Part shown: piece by piece, positions 7,881-17,651 of the stretch
How positions within the stretch are numbered: position 1 is the first letter of the stretch
How the letters are laid out: every line of letters starts with the position of its first letter
Program-made: the position numbers and the translations under genes
DNA from: an uncultured Lachnobacterium sp.
GTDB lineage: Bacteria; Bacillota; Clostridia; Lachnospirales; Lachnospiraceae
Direction: 5' to 3'
DNA length: 38,179 nt
Assembly: GCA_900550545.1 (NCBI GenBank)
Contig: URSS01000026.1
Location: 1 to 38,179, forward strand
Notes under the pieces: generated by a model
Databases searched by the model: none
Seen by the model: the letters and a program-made list of their open reading frames with translations, nothing else
What the model was told of the DNA's origin: nothing

Positions 7881-8771
7881 ATGTATCCAATCGTTCGCAA
7901 AGAGACATTGGCAGACAATATTATCCTTATGGATATCAAAGCACCTCGCGTTGCTGCAGAGTGCCTGCCGGGACAGTTTATTATTGCTAAGACTGACGAA
8001 GTAGGAGAGCGTATCCCGCTCACTATTTGTGATTATGACAGAGAAAAAGAGACCGTTACCATCGTTGTTCAGACAATCGGTGCAGGAACCGAGCGTATGA
8101 TGAGCCTTAACGAAGGTGATGCCTTAGAGGACTTCGTAGGACCTCTCGGATGTGCATCCGAGTTATGCCTTGAGAAGAATCTCGAGGAGACAAAGAAGAA
8201 AAATATCGTATTTATTGCCGGTGGACTTGGTACCGCTCCGGTATATCCGCAGGTTAAGTGGCTTCATGAGCATGGCATTGATGCAGATGTTATCATGGGA
8301 TCAAGAACCAAGGATCTGCTGTTCTATATCGATGAGATGAAAGCAGTTGCCGGAAATGTATATGTTACAACAGATGATGGTACATATGGATTCCACGGAA
8401 ACGGATGCCAGCAGTTAGAGGCATTGGTAAACGAAGGCAAGCATTACGATGTATGCGTTGCAATCGGACCAATGATCATGATGAAATTTGTTACAATCCT
8501 TACAAAGAAGTTAGAGATTCCTACAATCGTATCCATGAACCCGATCATGGTTGACGGTACTGGAATGTGTGGCGCATGTCGTCTGATGGTTGGTGGCGAA
8601 GTGAAGTTCGCATGTGTAGACGGACCTGAGTTCGACGGACATCTGGTTGATTTTGATCAGGCAATGAAGCGTCAGCAGCAGTATAAGACAGAAGAAGGAC
8701 GTGCAAAGCTTGCATATGAAGAAGGCGACACCCACCACGGTGGCTGTGGTCATTGCGGAGGTGACAAATAA
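7881..8771 (+). CDS. nfnA: NADH-dependent ferredoxin:NADP oxidoreductase, small subunit (NfnA-like)
   Basis: A 296-residue flavoprotein of the PyrK/ferredoxin-NADP reductase type. An N-terminal FAD-binding barrel (RIPLTICDYD, TIGAGTERM) is followed by a NAD-binding domain (FIAGGLGTAPVYPQ). A C-terminal [2Fe-2S] site is marked by Asp225, Cys230, Cys233 and Cys245, the unusual one-Asp three-Cys ligand set known from NfnA. The last residues (THHGGCGHCGGDK) form an extra Cys/His tail. Its stop overlaps the nfnB start (TAATG), showing translational coupling. NfnAB couples NADH and reduced ferredoxin oxidation to NADPH formation by electron bifurcation. A GGAGG ribosome site precedes the start. The same fold occurs in sulfide dehydrogenase subunit SudB, which is the main alternative name. 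Confidence 0.88.
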   Translation: MYPIVRKETLADNIILMDIKAPRVAAECLPGQFIIAKTDEVGERIPLTICDYDREKETVTIVVQTIGAGTERMMSLNEGDALEDFVGPLGCASELCLEKNLEETKKKNIVFIAGGLGTAPVYPQVKWLHEHGIDADVIMGSRTKDLLFYIDEMKAVAGNVYVTTDDGTYGFHGNGCQQLEALVNEGKHYDVCVAIGPMIMMKFVTILTKKLEIPTIVSMNPIMVDGTGMCGACRLMVGGEVKFACVDGPEFDGHLVDFDQAMKRQQQYKTEEGRAKLAYEEGDTHHGGCGHCGGDK

Positions 8772-10156
8772 TGGATGCATTTGTAAGAGTACCAGTACGT
8801 GAGCAGGAGCCAAAGGTTCGTGCTACGAATTTTGAAGAAGTATGTTATGGATACAACGAGGAAGAGGCAGTCGCAGAGGCTTCCCGTTGTCTGAATTGTA
8901 AAAATGCACAGTGTATGAAGGGATGCCCGGTTTCTATTAATATTCCGGCATTTATCGCACAGGTGAAGGAGCGTAACTTCGAGGAAGCTTACCATATTAT
9001 TTCCGAGTCATCTGCACTTCCTGCTGTCTGCGGTCGTGTATGTCCACAGGAGAGCCAGTGTGAAGGTAAATGTATCCGTGGAATCAAAGGCGAGGCAGTT
9101 GCTATCGGTAAACTTGAGCGCTTCGTTGCTGACTGGGCAAGAGAGAATGGTATCAAGCCAAAGAAAGCAGAGAAGTTAAACGGACATAAAGTGGCAGTCA
9201 TCGGTTCCGGCCCTGCAGGTCTTACCTGTGCCGGAGATCTGGCTAAGCTTGGCTATGATGTAACAATTTTCGAAGCATTACATCAGGCTGGTGGTGTATT
9301 AAGCTACGGTATTCCTGAGTTCCGTCTTCCAAAGGACAAGGTAGTAGCTGCAGAAGTAGAGAATGTTAAGGCATTGGGCGTTAAGATTGAGACAAACGTT
9401 GTCATCGGAAAATCTGTTAAGATTGATGAACTGATGGCACAGGAAGGTTTTGAGGCTGTATTTATCGGTTCCGGTGCAGGTCTTCCTAGATTTATGGGAA
9501 TTCCTGGCGAGCAGGCCAACGGAGTATTCTCCGCAAACGAGTTCCTTACACGTAACAACTTAATGAAAGCTTTCAAGGAAGGTTATGAGACACCAATCTC
9601 GCACGGAAAGAAAGTTGTTGTTGTCGGTGGTGGAAACGTAGCAATGGATGCTGCCAGAACAGCACTTCGTCTTGGCGCTGAGGTACATGTTGTATATCGT
9701 CGTGGTGAGGAAGAACTTCCGGCACGTAAGGAAGAAGTACATCATGCAAAAGAAGAAGGAATCATCTTTGATCTCCTCCAGAACCCGACAGAAATTCTCG
9801 TAGACGAGAATGGATGGGTAAAGGGTGTCCGCATCATCAAGATGGAACTTGGTGAGCCGGATGCTTCCGGAAGAAGAAGCCCAATCGAGATTCCAGGTTC
9901 TGAGTATGATATGGATTGTGATACTGTGATCATGTCACTTGGTACATCACCAAACCCATTGATTTCTTCTACAACTGCTGGTCTTGATACCAATAAGCGT
10001 AAGTGTATCGTTGCTTCTGAGGAGAACGGTGCAACAAGCAAAGCTGCAGTATTCGCAGGTGGAGATGCAGTAACAGGTGCTGCAACAGTTATCCTTGCAA
10101 TGGGAGCTGGTAAGGCTGCGGCAAAGGGTATTGATGAGTATCTTTCAGCAAAATAA
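8771..10156 (+). CDS. nfnB: NADH-dependent ferredoxin:NADP oxidoreductase, large subunit (NfnB/GltA-like)
   Basis: A 461-residue flavoprotein. The N-terminal domain carries two Cys clusters for [4Fe-4S] centres (CLNCKNAQCMKGCPV and CGRVCPQESQCEGKC). An FAD site follows (GSGPAGLTCAGDLAKLG), then a NADP site (VVGGGNVAMDAARTALRLG), and finally the FAD-closing motif AGGDAVTGAATVILAMGAGK. It is often annotated as homotetrameric glutamate synthase GltA. The directly coupled nfnA gene upstream argues for the bifurcating transhydrogenase NfnAB. A strong terminator follows. Confidence 0.9.
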   Translation: MDAFVRVPVREQEPKVRATNFEEVCYGYNEEEAVAEASRCLNCKNAQCMKGCPVSINIPAFIAQVKERNFEEAYHIISESSALPAVCGRVCPQESQCEGKCIRGIKGEAVAIGKLERFVADWARENGIKPKKAEKLNGHKVAVIGSGPAGLTCAGDLAKLGYDVTIFEALHQAGGVLSYGIPEFRLPKDKVVAAEVENVKALGVKIETNVVIGKSVKIDELMAQEGFEAVFIGSGAGLPRFMGIPGEQANGVFSANEFLTRNNLMKAFKEGYETPISHGKKVVVVGGGNVAMDAARTALRLGAEVHVVYRRGEEELPARKEEVHHAKEEGIIFDLLQNPTEILVDENGWVKGVRIIKMELGEPDASGRRSPIEIPGSEYDMDCDTVIMSLGTSPNPLISSTTAGLDTNKRKCIVASEENGATSKAAVFAGGDAVTGAATVILAMGAGKAAAKGIDEYLSAK

Positions 10157-10178
10157 ATTTTACATTGAAACAAATTCA

Positions 10179-10206
10179 GGCACACGTGAGAGCGTGTGCC
10201 TTTTGT
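10179..10206 (+). terminator. Rho-independent terminator after nfnB
   Basis: GGCACACG and CGTGTGCC form a perfect 8-bp stem with a 6-base loop, followed by TTTTGT. It ends the nfnAB transcript 23 bases after the stop. Confidence 0.9.
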
Positions 10207-10263
10207 AGTGTATGCTATGTTTTGCTCCCTCCGGCAGCATATATAAATTTTTTCAAAAGATTT

Positions 10264-10302
10264 TATGAAAACAACAATTTTCATACCAAAAAGAGGTATA
10301 AT
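10264..10302 (+). promoter_or_regulatory. Promoter and palindromic operator of the P-type ATPase gene
   Basis: TATGAAAA (10264-10271) and TTTTCATA (10278-10285) form a perfect 8-bp inverted repeat with a 6-bp centre. It covers the place where the -35 box should be; a consensus TATAAT -10 box follows at 10297-10302. The -35 hexamer is poor. This suggests a promoter controlled by a protein bound at the palindrome, in keeping with ion-responsive expression. The regulator is not in the window. Confidence 0.5.
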
Positions 10303-10349
10303 AACAGAAAATACATAGAGATAATGTTCAAAGGAATAGTGAAAATTAT

Positions 10350-12761
10350 ATGAAAAATAGGAACAAAGAAAACCCAATCGAAGCTCCAATCCGTGTGGAG
10401 CGCATTCAGGCTGATCCCGCCAGCGGACTTTCCACAGAGCAGGTCAAGCAGCGCTTTGCGGCACATGCAGATAATTATAAAGTGGAATCATCGACAATGT
10501 CTGTATCGGATATTGTAAAATCCAATGTATTTACGTATTTTAACCTTATTTTTGCAATTATTGCTGTCTTACTTTCCATTGTAGCGGCGTGGTCCGATAT
10601 GATGTTTTTACCAATCATCATTGCAAATACGTGTATCGGTATCATACAGGAGGTTCATTCGAAGAAGGTACTCGACCGGCTGTCCATTTTAAATGCACCA
10701 CATTGTACAGTAGTGCGGGATGGTCAGGAACATGAAGTTGAGGCGCACAAACTGGTACTTGATGATGTGGTCGTTCTGCAGGCGGGAAGTCAGATCCCGG
10801 CAGATGCGACTGTGCTTGATGGAGAACTTCAGGTAAACGAATCACTGATTACCGGTGAATCGGATGAGATTGCCAAACATGTCGGAGATGAACTTTTGTC
10901 TGGAAGTTTTGTGGTGTCCGGAAAAGCACATGCAAGGCTGGAAAAAGTGGGCAAGGATTCTTATATATCCAAACTGACTTTGCAGGCAACACAGAGTAAA
11001 AAAGGCGAACAGTCGGAGATGATCCGTTCCCTGAACTATTTGATTATGGTAATGGGAATCATCATTATCCCGATTGGTATCGCATTGTTTGTGCAATCCT
11101 ATATTTTTAATGAGGGAACATTAAAAGAGAGTATTACCGGAATGGTAGCTGCAATCATTGGTATGATTCCAGAGGGATTGTATTTACTTTCAAGTGTTGC
11201 GATGGCGGTGTCTTCGGTACGTCTGGCACAGAAAAAAGTTTTGATCCATGATATGAAATGCATTGAGACACTGGCACGTGTCAATGTATTGTGCGTAGAT
11301 AAAACGGGAACAATCACCGAGCCTGGTATGCATGTGTATGAGACAAAGATTTTAGATGGTTTAGATGAGGCGCAGACCGTTGCCACGATCGCAGATGTGG
11401 TTGCCGCGCAGGAAAAAGACAATGCGACGATGGAGGCATTGCAGGATTATTTCACGAAGGGAAGCGGACATAAGGCAAAAGAAGTTTTTTCATTTTCTTC
11501 GGAGACAAAGTTTTCCGGAGCAACAATGGATGACGGAAAAGCCTATGTCATTGGTGCACCGGAGTTTGTATTGCGCAGCCAGTTTGAGGAATATCAGGAG
11601 CAGATTGCGGAATACAGCAGTAAAGGTTATCGTGTACTTGTATTTGGAGAATATGAAGGTACATTATCAAGAAAACCATTGACGGAGCCGGTAGTTCCGA
11701 TGGGGCTTGTTATGCTTGCAAATCCGATTCGAAAGGGCGCAAAAGATACGTTCCGCTATTTTGCTGAAAATGATGTGGATATCAAAGTGATTTCCGGAGA
11801 TAATCCGCTTACGGTGTCCGTAATCGCAACAGAAGCGGGCATTGAAGGGGCGGAACGTTATGTGGATGCTTCCGTTTTGAAAACAAAGAGTGATTATGAT
11901 GAGGCTGTCGAAAAGTATACTGTGTTCGGCAGAGTGACACCAAATCAGAAACGGATGCTGGTGCAGGCTTTAAAGGAACACAAGAAGACTGTCGCAATGA
12001 CGGGAGATGGTGTCAATGATGTATTAGCACTGAAAGATGCGGATTGCAGCGTTGCGATGGCATCCGGAAGTGATGCGGCTTCGAATGTGGCACAACTGGT
12101 GCTTTTGGATTCGGATTTTACGCGCATGCCATCCGTTGTGGCAGAGGGACGACGCGTGGTAAACAATATTGAGCGTACGGCTTCGCTTTATATCGTAAAG
12201 AATATTTTTTCCATGCTGCTTGCTATTTTTTCTGTGATCTTAATGCTGGATTATCCGCTTGAACCATCACAGGTGTCACTGATCAGTATGTTTACCATTG
12301 GAATTCCGTCCTTTATTCTTGCACTTGAGCCGAATAAGAATCCAATTCGGGGAAGATTCCTCACCAATGTTTTGGTAAAAGCACTTCCGGCAGGACTTAC
12401 AGATTTCCTTGTGGTGAGTGGGCTGGTATTATTCTGCAGGGAGTTTTCTGTGGATCTGGACTGTCTTTCAACATCCTGTACGATTCTTGTGGCAGTCGTT
12501 GGATTTATGATTTTATATCGCATTGCAAAGCCAATGAACATAGGACATATCATTATGATGATCGGCGTGGTTGCAGGCTGGTTGTTCTGTATGCTTTTTG
12601 TCAGCAAATTCTTTGCAATCACCGGTATTTCAAAACAGTGCGCAATGCTTATGATCGTGTTTGCGATTATTACAGAACCGGCTTTGCGATACCTTAGTCT
12701 GATCGTGGAAGGCTTGCATGACTGGGGAAGCAGAGTGATGCAGAAGATGAAAAAGGCGTAG
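10350..12761 (+). CDS. P-type cation-transporting ATPase (calcium/CtpE-like)
   Basis: An 803-residue P-type ATPase with about 10 membrane helices. Functional motifs are TGES (168-171, dephosphorylation), PEGL in helix 4 (cation coordination), DKTGT with phosphorylated Asp317, and GDGVND (552-557, hinge). It lacks N-terminal heavy-metal-binding CxxC domains. The helix-4 motif PEGLYLLSS resembles that of CtpE-type calcium transporters more than MgtA or SERCA. The ion and direction are therefore not certain. The nearest AAAGGA is about 14 bases from the ATG, a long spacing. The gene is monocistronic: a promoter precedes the next gene. Confidence 0.82.
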   Translation: MKNRNKENPIEAPIRVERIQADPASGLSTEQVKQRFAAHADNYKVESSTMSVSDIVKSNVFTYFNLIFAIIAVLLSIVAAWSDMMFLPIIIANTCIGIIQEVHSKKVLDRLSILNAPHCTVVRDGQEHEVEAHKLVLDDVVVLQAGSQIPADATVLDGELQVNESLITGESDEIAKHVGDELLSGSFVVSGKAHARLEKVGKDSYISKLTLQATQSKKGEQSEMIRSLNYLIMVMGIIIIPIGIALFVQSYIFNEGTLKESITGMVAAIIGMIPEGLYLLSSVAMAVSSVRLAQKKVLIHDMKCIETLARVNVLCVDKTGTITEPGMHVYETKILDGLDEAQTVATIADVVAAQEKDNATMEALQDYFTKGSGHKAKEVFSFSSETKFSGATMDDGKAYVIGAPEFVLRSQFEEYQEQIAEYSSKGYRVLVFGEYEGTLSRKPLTEPVVPMGLVMLANPIRKGAKDTFRYFAENDVDIKVISGDNPLTVSVIATEAGIEGAERYVDASVLKTKSDYDEAVEKYTVFGRVTPNQKRMLVQALKEHKKTVAMTGDGVNDVLALKDADCSVAMASGSDAASNVAQLVLLDSDFTRMPSVVAEGRRVVNNIERTASLYIVKNIFSMLLAIFSVILMLDYPLEPSQVSLISMFTIGIPSFILALEPNKNPIRGRFLTNVLVKALPAGLTDFLVVSGLVLFCREFSVDLDCLSTSCTILVAVVGFMILYRIAKPMNIGHIIMMIGVVAGWLFCMLFVSKFFAITGISKQCAMLMIVFAIITEPALRYLSLIVEGLHDWGSRVMQKMKKA

Positions 12762-12775
12762 CCGTGAGTTGACAG

Positions 12776-12804
12776 TTGCAAGAGATTGTAGAATCGTCTA
12801 TAAT
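12776..12804 (+). promoter_or_regulatory. Promoter of the DUF5717-like operon
   Basis: TTGCAA (12776-12781), a 17-base spacer and consensus TATAAT (12799-12804) lie about 50 bases before the start of the 1180-residue gene. This is the only strong promoter seen ahead of the four-gene cluster. Confidence 0.65.
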
Positions 12805-12852
12805 TAATCATTATAATTCAGAGAAAAGATTTTTACAAAAGCAGGTGCAGGT

Positions 12853-15800
12853 GTGCGTAAACGAATCAGGCAGATAGCCAGGGATAAATTCGAATACGAT
12901 CAGCCATGTATTTCGCTCCCAGAGGAAGAACTGTCCCTTCAGGTACAGGAAGGACAGACATACGAAGGCAGTTTTTCCGTTGCAAGCACAAACCGGATTC
13001 CGGTCCGGGGAATTGTATATACGACAAATTCCAGAATGGAATGTCTGACAACACAGTTCGAGGGAGAAGAGATTCGTATTCGTTATCAATTTCATAGTAA
13101 GGGGCTTGTGGAAGGCGAAGTAGAGAAGGGTGATTTTGTTCTCGTATGTGAGCAGAAGGTATACATCCTTTCTTTTCGTGTGTCCATTTCCCGACTATAT
13201 ATCGAAGCTTCCAATGGAGTAATCCGTAGTCTTTCGGATTTTGCTAATCTGGCGCAGACGAATTGGAATGAAGCATATCAGTTATTCTATCATCATGATT
13301 TTTCCAATATATTCAGCTTAAAAGAACAAAAAGAAGCCATGATGTATCGTGGAATTATGGGAGCAAAACCATCGCAGCAGAATATGGAAGAATTCCTCAT
13401 CGGTATCCATAAAAAGAGCAGAGTATGCTTTACGGTTGCATCGGATGATATTTCTCTGGAGATGACAGAGACGATGCAGCAGGAAGTGGAAATTAAAAAA
13501 AGCGAATGGGGCTATATTTCAATTGATGTTGAGACAGACGGTGCATTTGTCCGTTTATCGGACAACCGGATTACAACAGAGGATTTTCTGGGAAGTTCCT
13601 ATACATTTAACTACTTGCTTGATTATGAACAGATGCATATGGGATACAATTTCGCATGCATCAAGTTTTCTTCTGCCTATGAGACAAAAATTATCAAGAT
13701 TACTGCGCATAAGAAATCACAGAGAGCTTCCGATGCGGTTCGGGCGCAGGTGAAAGAATATAAAGTCGGTATTATGGAACTTTACCAGGCATATCGTCTG
13801 AAACGCATTGTTACCGGCGTGTGGGCAAATGAGACCATTGACATTCTGAATCATTTACATGCGGTGGATGGGCAGGAACCAATGTATATGCTGATGAAAG
13901 CACAGGCATTGATCATCAACCGGCAAAGACAGGAAGCGGAATGGATTCTGGATGAATTCAAACGCACATGGAAGGATGAAAAATCTCCTGTTTTTGGATA
14001 TTATCTGTATCTTCTGACGATTATGGAGCGGGAACCTTCCTATGTGGATCGCATGACAAATGAGATAGAGCTTATCTTTCGGAAATATCCGGAATCGTCG
14101 TTGCTTTTCTGGATTTTGCTGTTCCTGAAAGAAGATTATTATAATAACAGTTTTCATAAGCTTAAGGCTATAGAAAACTGGGTTTTGAATGGATGCGCAT
14201 CTCCATATCTGTATCTGGAAGCATATTACCTTATGATTCAGGAACCATATCTGTTATCGAAGCTTGGACGTTTTGAAATACGGATTCTTCGATGGGCAAT
14301 CCGCAATCAGGTACTAAGCAAAGAACTTGCTGCACAGATTTTTGAAATTATCGAATTGAATAAGGGATTTCATCCGGCAGAATATGAACTTTTGTGTGCA
14401 GCATATGAAGTGGAAAAGAAACCGGAATATCTGGGCTTGATCTGCAGTTATCTCATCCGTGCCCAGCGTTTTGATATCAGGTATCATTGCTGGTTTGAAA
14501 GGGGAATTGAAGAGAAACTTCGCATTACCGGATTATATGAGGCATATCTGCTTTCGCTGGATGATCGCGCGATAGGTGCGGTACCCAAAATCATACAGAT
14601 GTATTTTCAGTATGACAGCAATTTGTCTTACCGTAAGATGGCAATATTATATAATAATATTATTGCTACGAAGAAATCAGATCCGGAGATGTATGACAAA
14701 TACCAGAAGACCATGGGGCGTTTTGCAATGGAGCAGGCGGAACTTGGGCATACGGATGATAATCTTGCCGTACTTTATGAAGAAATGCTGGATTTAGGCC
14801 TGATCGATGAGGAATTATCGCATTGTATGTCGCGTATTTTATTTACGCATAAGCTGAATATCTTTGATGCGCGCATCGTCCGGGTGATCATATACCAGAA
14901 ACAGTTAAAGGAGCCACAGATCATACCGGTCACAGACCAGACGGCATATTTTCAGTTATATACCAAAGATTATGTGATGCTGTTTGAGGATGAAAAAGGA
15001 CACAGATACATCAGCAGTATTGCATACCGAATTGAAAACCTTATGAATCTGGACAAATATCTGGAAAGGTGCAGAAAGCTGGCAGTCAATGAACTTTCGT
15101 ACATACTGGCATATTTGGATAGAAAAGAATCGTTATCATTTACAAAAGAAGATGAGGTTTTTTTCCCGATATTATTGTTCTCAAACGATTTGGATAAATC
15201 ATACCAGTCCGATATGGCACAGGCGATTATGCGCTATGCAGAAAGTGCAAAGGATTATCCGAAAAATGACCTGCACAGATATTTACAGGAAGCAGATTAT
15301 GAGGCGATGACACAGCCGGTTCGCCAGTATATGATAGAGTCTCTTGTGCTGTACCAGTATTTTGATCTGGCGTATGAGATGGTGCAGAAATTTGGCATGG
15401 ATCAAATGACGCCGGCAACCGGACTGACTTTGGCAAGTGTACTGTTGGGGCGTCACAAAGAAGATCACGATGTCGATGAGACGTTGCTTCGTTTTGTTTC
15501 CTATGTTTTTCTGAATAAAAAATATAATGATGCGGTGCTTACTTATCTGTGCCGATTTTATAATGGACCGACCGAGCAGATGCAGAGACTCTGGAGGGCC
15601 GCACAGGAATTTGGCATACAGACATTTGAACTCGAAGAGCGAATTCTGGTGCAGATGATGTATGCGGGAGAAGCTTTTGCAGGAGATGAGCTGTTTTTGC
15701 ATTATTACAGGACCGGTGGCAGAGAACTTGTCGTGCTGGCTTATATTACGCTGCGTGCACGGGCATATTTTGTAGAGAATGAAAAAATTACAGGAAATAT

Positions 15801-16395
15801 TATAGAAATTATACGAGAGCGGTATCAGCATCATATGGATTTGAATGATGCGTGCAAACTGGCACTTTTGAAGACTTTGTCTGCAGAAATGAAAACAGAT
15901 GAGGAAATTTATGAAATGGAAGATGCATTGCTTGCGGAATATACTGCCCGTGGTATGAATTTTGCTTTTTTCAAAAAGCTGGATAAACGTCTTGTATATA
16001 AATATCATCTTTATGATAAGGTGTTCCTGGAACATCGCAGTGATCCTCGTACGCATGTGGTTTTGAATTACAGCAGAGATGAGGATGGGGTAAATTTCAT
16101 TCGCGAAGATATGATCAACGTATATGCAGGCATTTTTGTTAAGACATTTGTATTGTTTTTCGGGGATGTTGTACAGTATTATATTGCGGATGAATTAGAT
16201 GGTCAGGTGGCAGTGACAGAAAGCAATCGTATTTCCAACAACGATGTATTGGCAAAGAATGACACGAGCCGTTTCCATTTGATCAATCAGATGTTGATTT
16301 CTGCAACTCTGCAGGATTATAATTCTGAGTTTGTTTCAATGCAACAGTATGCAGAATACGAGGAGACCACAAAACATCTTTTTAAACTCTTATAA
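12853..16395 (+). CDS. Giant helical-repeat protein, DUF5717-like
   Basis: An 1180-residue protein with no signal peptide and no clear membrane segment. Residues about 20-110 and 180-290 look like two beta-sandwich domains (for example SLQVQEGQTYEGSFSVAST and VCFTVASDDISLEM). From about 300 to 1090 it is almost entirely amphipathic helix in 30-40-residue units rich in Tyr, Leu and Glu, resembling a TPR-like solenoid. The last 90 residues return to beta structure (VQYYIADELDGQVAV). I associate this architecture with the Lachnospiraceae family DUF5717, from memory. The start is GTG at 12853 with only a weak GCAGG ribosome site. It heads a tight four-gene operon, so a scaffold or assembly role is plausible. 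No enzyme motif was found. Confidence 0.65.
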   Translation: MRKRIRQIARDKFEYDQPCISLPEEELSLQVQEGQTYEGSFSVASTNRIPVRGIVYTTNSRMECLTTQFEGEEIRIRYQFHSKGLVEGEVEKGDFVLVCEQKVYILSFRVSISRLYIEASNGVIRSLSDFANLAQTNWNEAYQLFYHHDFSNIFSLKEQKEAMMYRGIMGAKPSQQNMEEFLIGIHKKSRVCFTVASDDISLEMTETMQQEVEIKKSEWGYISIDVETDGAFVRLSDNRITTEDFLGSSYTFNYLLDYEQMHMGYNFACIKFSSAYETKIIKITAHKKSQRASDAVRAQVKEYKVGIMELYQAYRLKRIVTGVWANETIDILNHLHAVDGQEPMYMLMKAQALIINRQRQEAEWILDEFKRTWKDEKSPVFGYYLYLLTIMEREPSYVDRMTNEIELIFRKYPESSLLFWILLFLKEDYYNNSFHKLKAIENWVLNGCASPYLYLEAYYLMIQEPYLLSKLGRFEIRILRWAIRNQVLSKELAAQIFEIIELNKGFHPAEYELLCAAYEVEKKPEYLGLICSYLIRAQRFDIRYHCWFERGIEEKLRITGLYEAYLLSLDDRAIGAVPKIIQMYFQYDSNLSYRKMAILYNNIIATKKSDPEMYDKYQKTMGRFAMEQAELGHTDDNLAVLYEEMLDLGLIDEELSHCMSRILFTHKLNIFDARIVRVIIYQKQLKEPQIIPVTDQTAYFQLYTKDYVMLFEDEKGHRYISSIAYRIENLMNLDKYLERCRKLAVNELSYILAYLDRKESLSFTKEDEVFFPILLFSNDLDKSYQSDMAQAIMRYAESAKDYPKNDLHRYLQEADYEAMTQPVRQYMIESLVLYQYFDLAYEMVQKFGMDQMTPATGLTLASVLLGRHKEDHDVDETLLRFVSYVFLNKKYNDAVLTYLCRFYNGPTEQMQRLWRAAQEFGIQTFELEERILVQMMYAGEAFAGDELFLHYYRTGGRELVVLAYITLRARAYFVENEKITGNIIEIIRERYQHHMDLNDACKLALLKTLSAEMKTDEEIYEMEDALLAEYTARGMNFAFFKKLDKRLVYKYHLYDKVFLEHRSDPRTHVVLNYSRDEDGVNFIREDMINVYAGIFVKTFVLFFGDVVQYYIADELDGQVAVTESNRISNNDVLAKNDTSRFHLINQMLISATLQDYNSEFVSMQQYAEYEETTKHLFKLL

Positions 16396-16406
16396 AAGGG
16401 AAAAAC

Positions 16407-17642
16407 ATGGAAAAGAAGAATAGTGCGTATTATCTTGGCATTGATTTGTGTGATACCTATGCCATGGTGAGTTTTTATCAATTGAATATGGAGGAACCGG
16501 ATACGGTCAGCACCATTGCTGGAAGTGAAAATTACCGGATACCTCTCGTCCTTGCACGGCGGAAGAATGTAGGAATGTGGTATTATGGTGATGAAGCAAG
16601 GAAGATGGCCAAAACAAGCGAGGCTCTTTGTGTTGATTGCCTGCTACAGAGGGCAATCAACAGCGAAAAAATTCTTGTGGGGGACACTTCTTATGATGCT
16701 GCAGAACTGTTGGCTTTATTTTTAAAAAAAGTCATGGAACTGCCACAGAAACTTGGGGTATCCATGCATGTGGAACGACTGGCGATTACAGTAGAAAAAC
16801 TGACCAAGGAAAACATGGAAGTTTTTTGGAAAGTGGCAAATAAACTCGAACTTACCGAAGAACGTTTCATGGTCATAGATCACAAAGAGAGTTTTTATTA
16901 TTTTGCTTTGAACCAACAGAAAGAGTTGTGGAATCATGATGTGTTTTTGTTCTCTTGTGAGGAGGATACACTTTTTTCGTATGATTTAAAGCGTGATGTC
17001 CGGACAACACCACAGGTTGTTACAATTCGGGAATCTGCTCCGCAACAGTTGGGAGAGAATCGTGACGCCTCTTTTTCGAATATTATGACAGAGTCGTTTA
17101 TGAACCGTATTGTTTCGAGTGTGTACCTTGTGGGGGACGGATTCGATGGTGACTGGATGAAAAATTCTGTCAAAATTATGTGCAGTGGCCGAAGAGCTTT
17201 TGTTGGACAGAATCTTTTTTCAAAAGGAGCCTGCTATGCAGCAGCTATCCGGGATCAGCAGAATCTCTGGCCTTATATATACATGGGCGAGAATGAAATG
17301 AAATTTAATCTCAGCCTTAAAGTAAAAGACAAAGGGAATGTTGCTTTTTACAATCTGATTTCAGCGGGGAAGAACTGGTTTGAGGCAAAAGGCACCTGCG
17401 AGGTGATTTTGTCAGGAACGCCGGAAATTGATTTCTGGAAACAGTTGCCGAACAGCAGAGAGGCGGTCATTGAAACGCTGGAACTTTCTGATCTGCCAAA
17501 ACGTCCGAATCGTACAACGCGCGTACGGATTACAGCGACACCGGTTTCGGATGATAAGATAGAAATAGAGATGAAAGATCTTGGTTTTGGAGAATTTTTC
17601 CGCGCGACGGATAAAATCTGGAGACACACCATAGTTATGTAG
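16407..17642 (+). CDS. Degenerate Hsp70/actin-fold protein, DUF5716-like
   Basis: A 411-residue protein. The start YLGIDLCDTYAMVSFY mirrors the phosphate-1 loop of Hsp70 and actin-fold ATPases (GIDLGTT), with Cys-Asp replacing Gly-Thr. Further on, VSSVYLVGDGFDGDWM resembles the adenosine loop and SKGACYAAAI the closing GAA-type helix. The last 120 residues form a beta-rich domain (SLKVKDKGNVAFY to RVRITATPVSDDKIEIEM) like a substrate-binding or wing domain. The changed phosphate loop makes ATP hydrolysis doubtful. It starts 11 bases after the giant protein and ends 9 bases before the TPR gene. Family name DUF5716 is my recollection; the Hsp70-like fold is inferred from motifs. Confidence 0.65.
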   Translation: MEKKNSAYYLGIDLCDTYAMVSFYQLNMEEPDTVSTIAGSENYRIPLVLARRKNVGMWYYGDEARKMAKTSEALCVDCLLQRAINSEKILVGDTSYDAAELLALFLKKVMELPQKLGVSMHVERLAITVEKLTKENMEVFWKVANKLELTEERFMVIDHKESFYYFALNQQKELWNHDVFLFSCEEDTLFSYDLKRDVRTTPQVVTIRESAPQQLGENRDASFSNIMTESFMNRIVSSVYLVGDGFDGDWMKNSVKIMCSGRRAFVGQNLFSKGACYAAAIRDQQNLWPYIYMGENEMKFNLSLKVKDKGNVAFYNLISAGKNWFEAKGTCEVILSGTPEIDFWKQLPNSREAVIETLELSDLPKRPNRTTRVRITATPVSDDKIEIEMKDLGFGEFFRATDKIWRHTIVM

Positions 17643-17651
17643 GGGAAACAT

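Noticed and set aside
8771..10156. Glutamate synthase small subunit as the name of the large flavoprotein
   Set aside because: No large glutamate synthase subunit is present, and the overlapping nfnA gene with its Asp/Cys3 iron-sulfur site indicates NfnAB.
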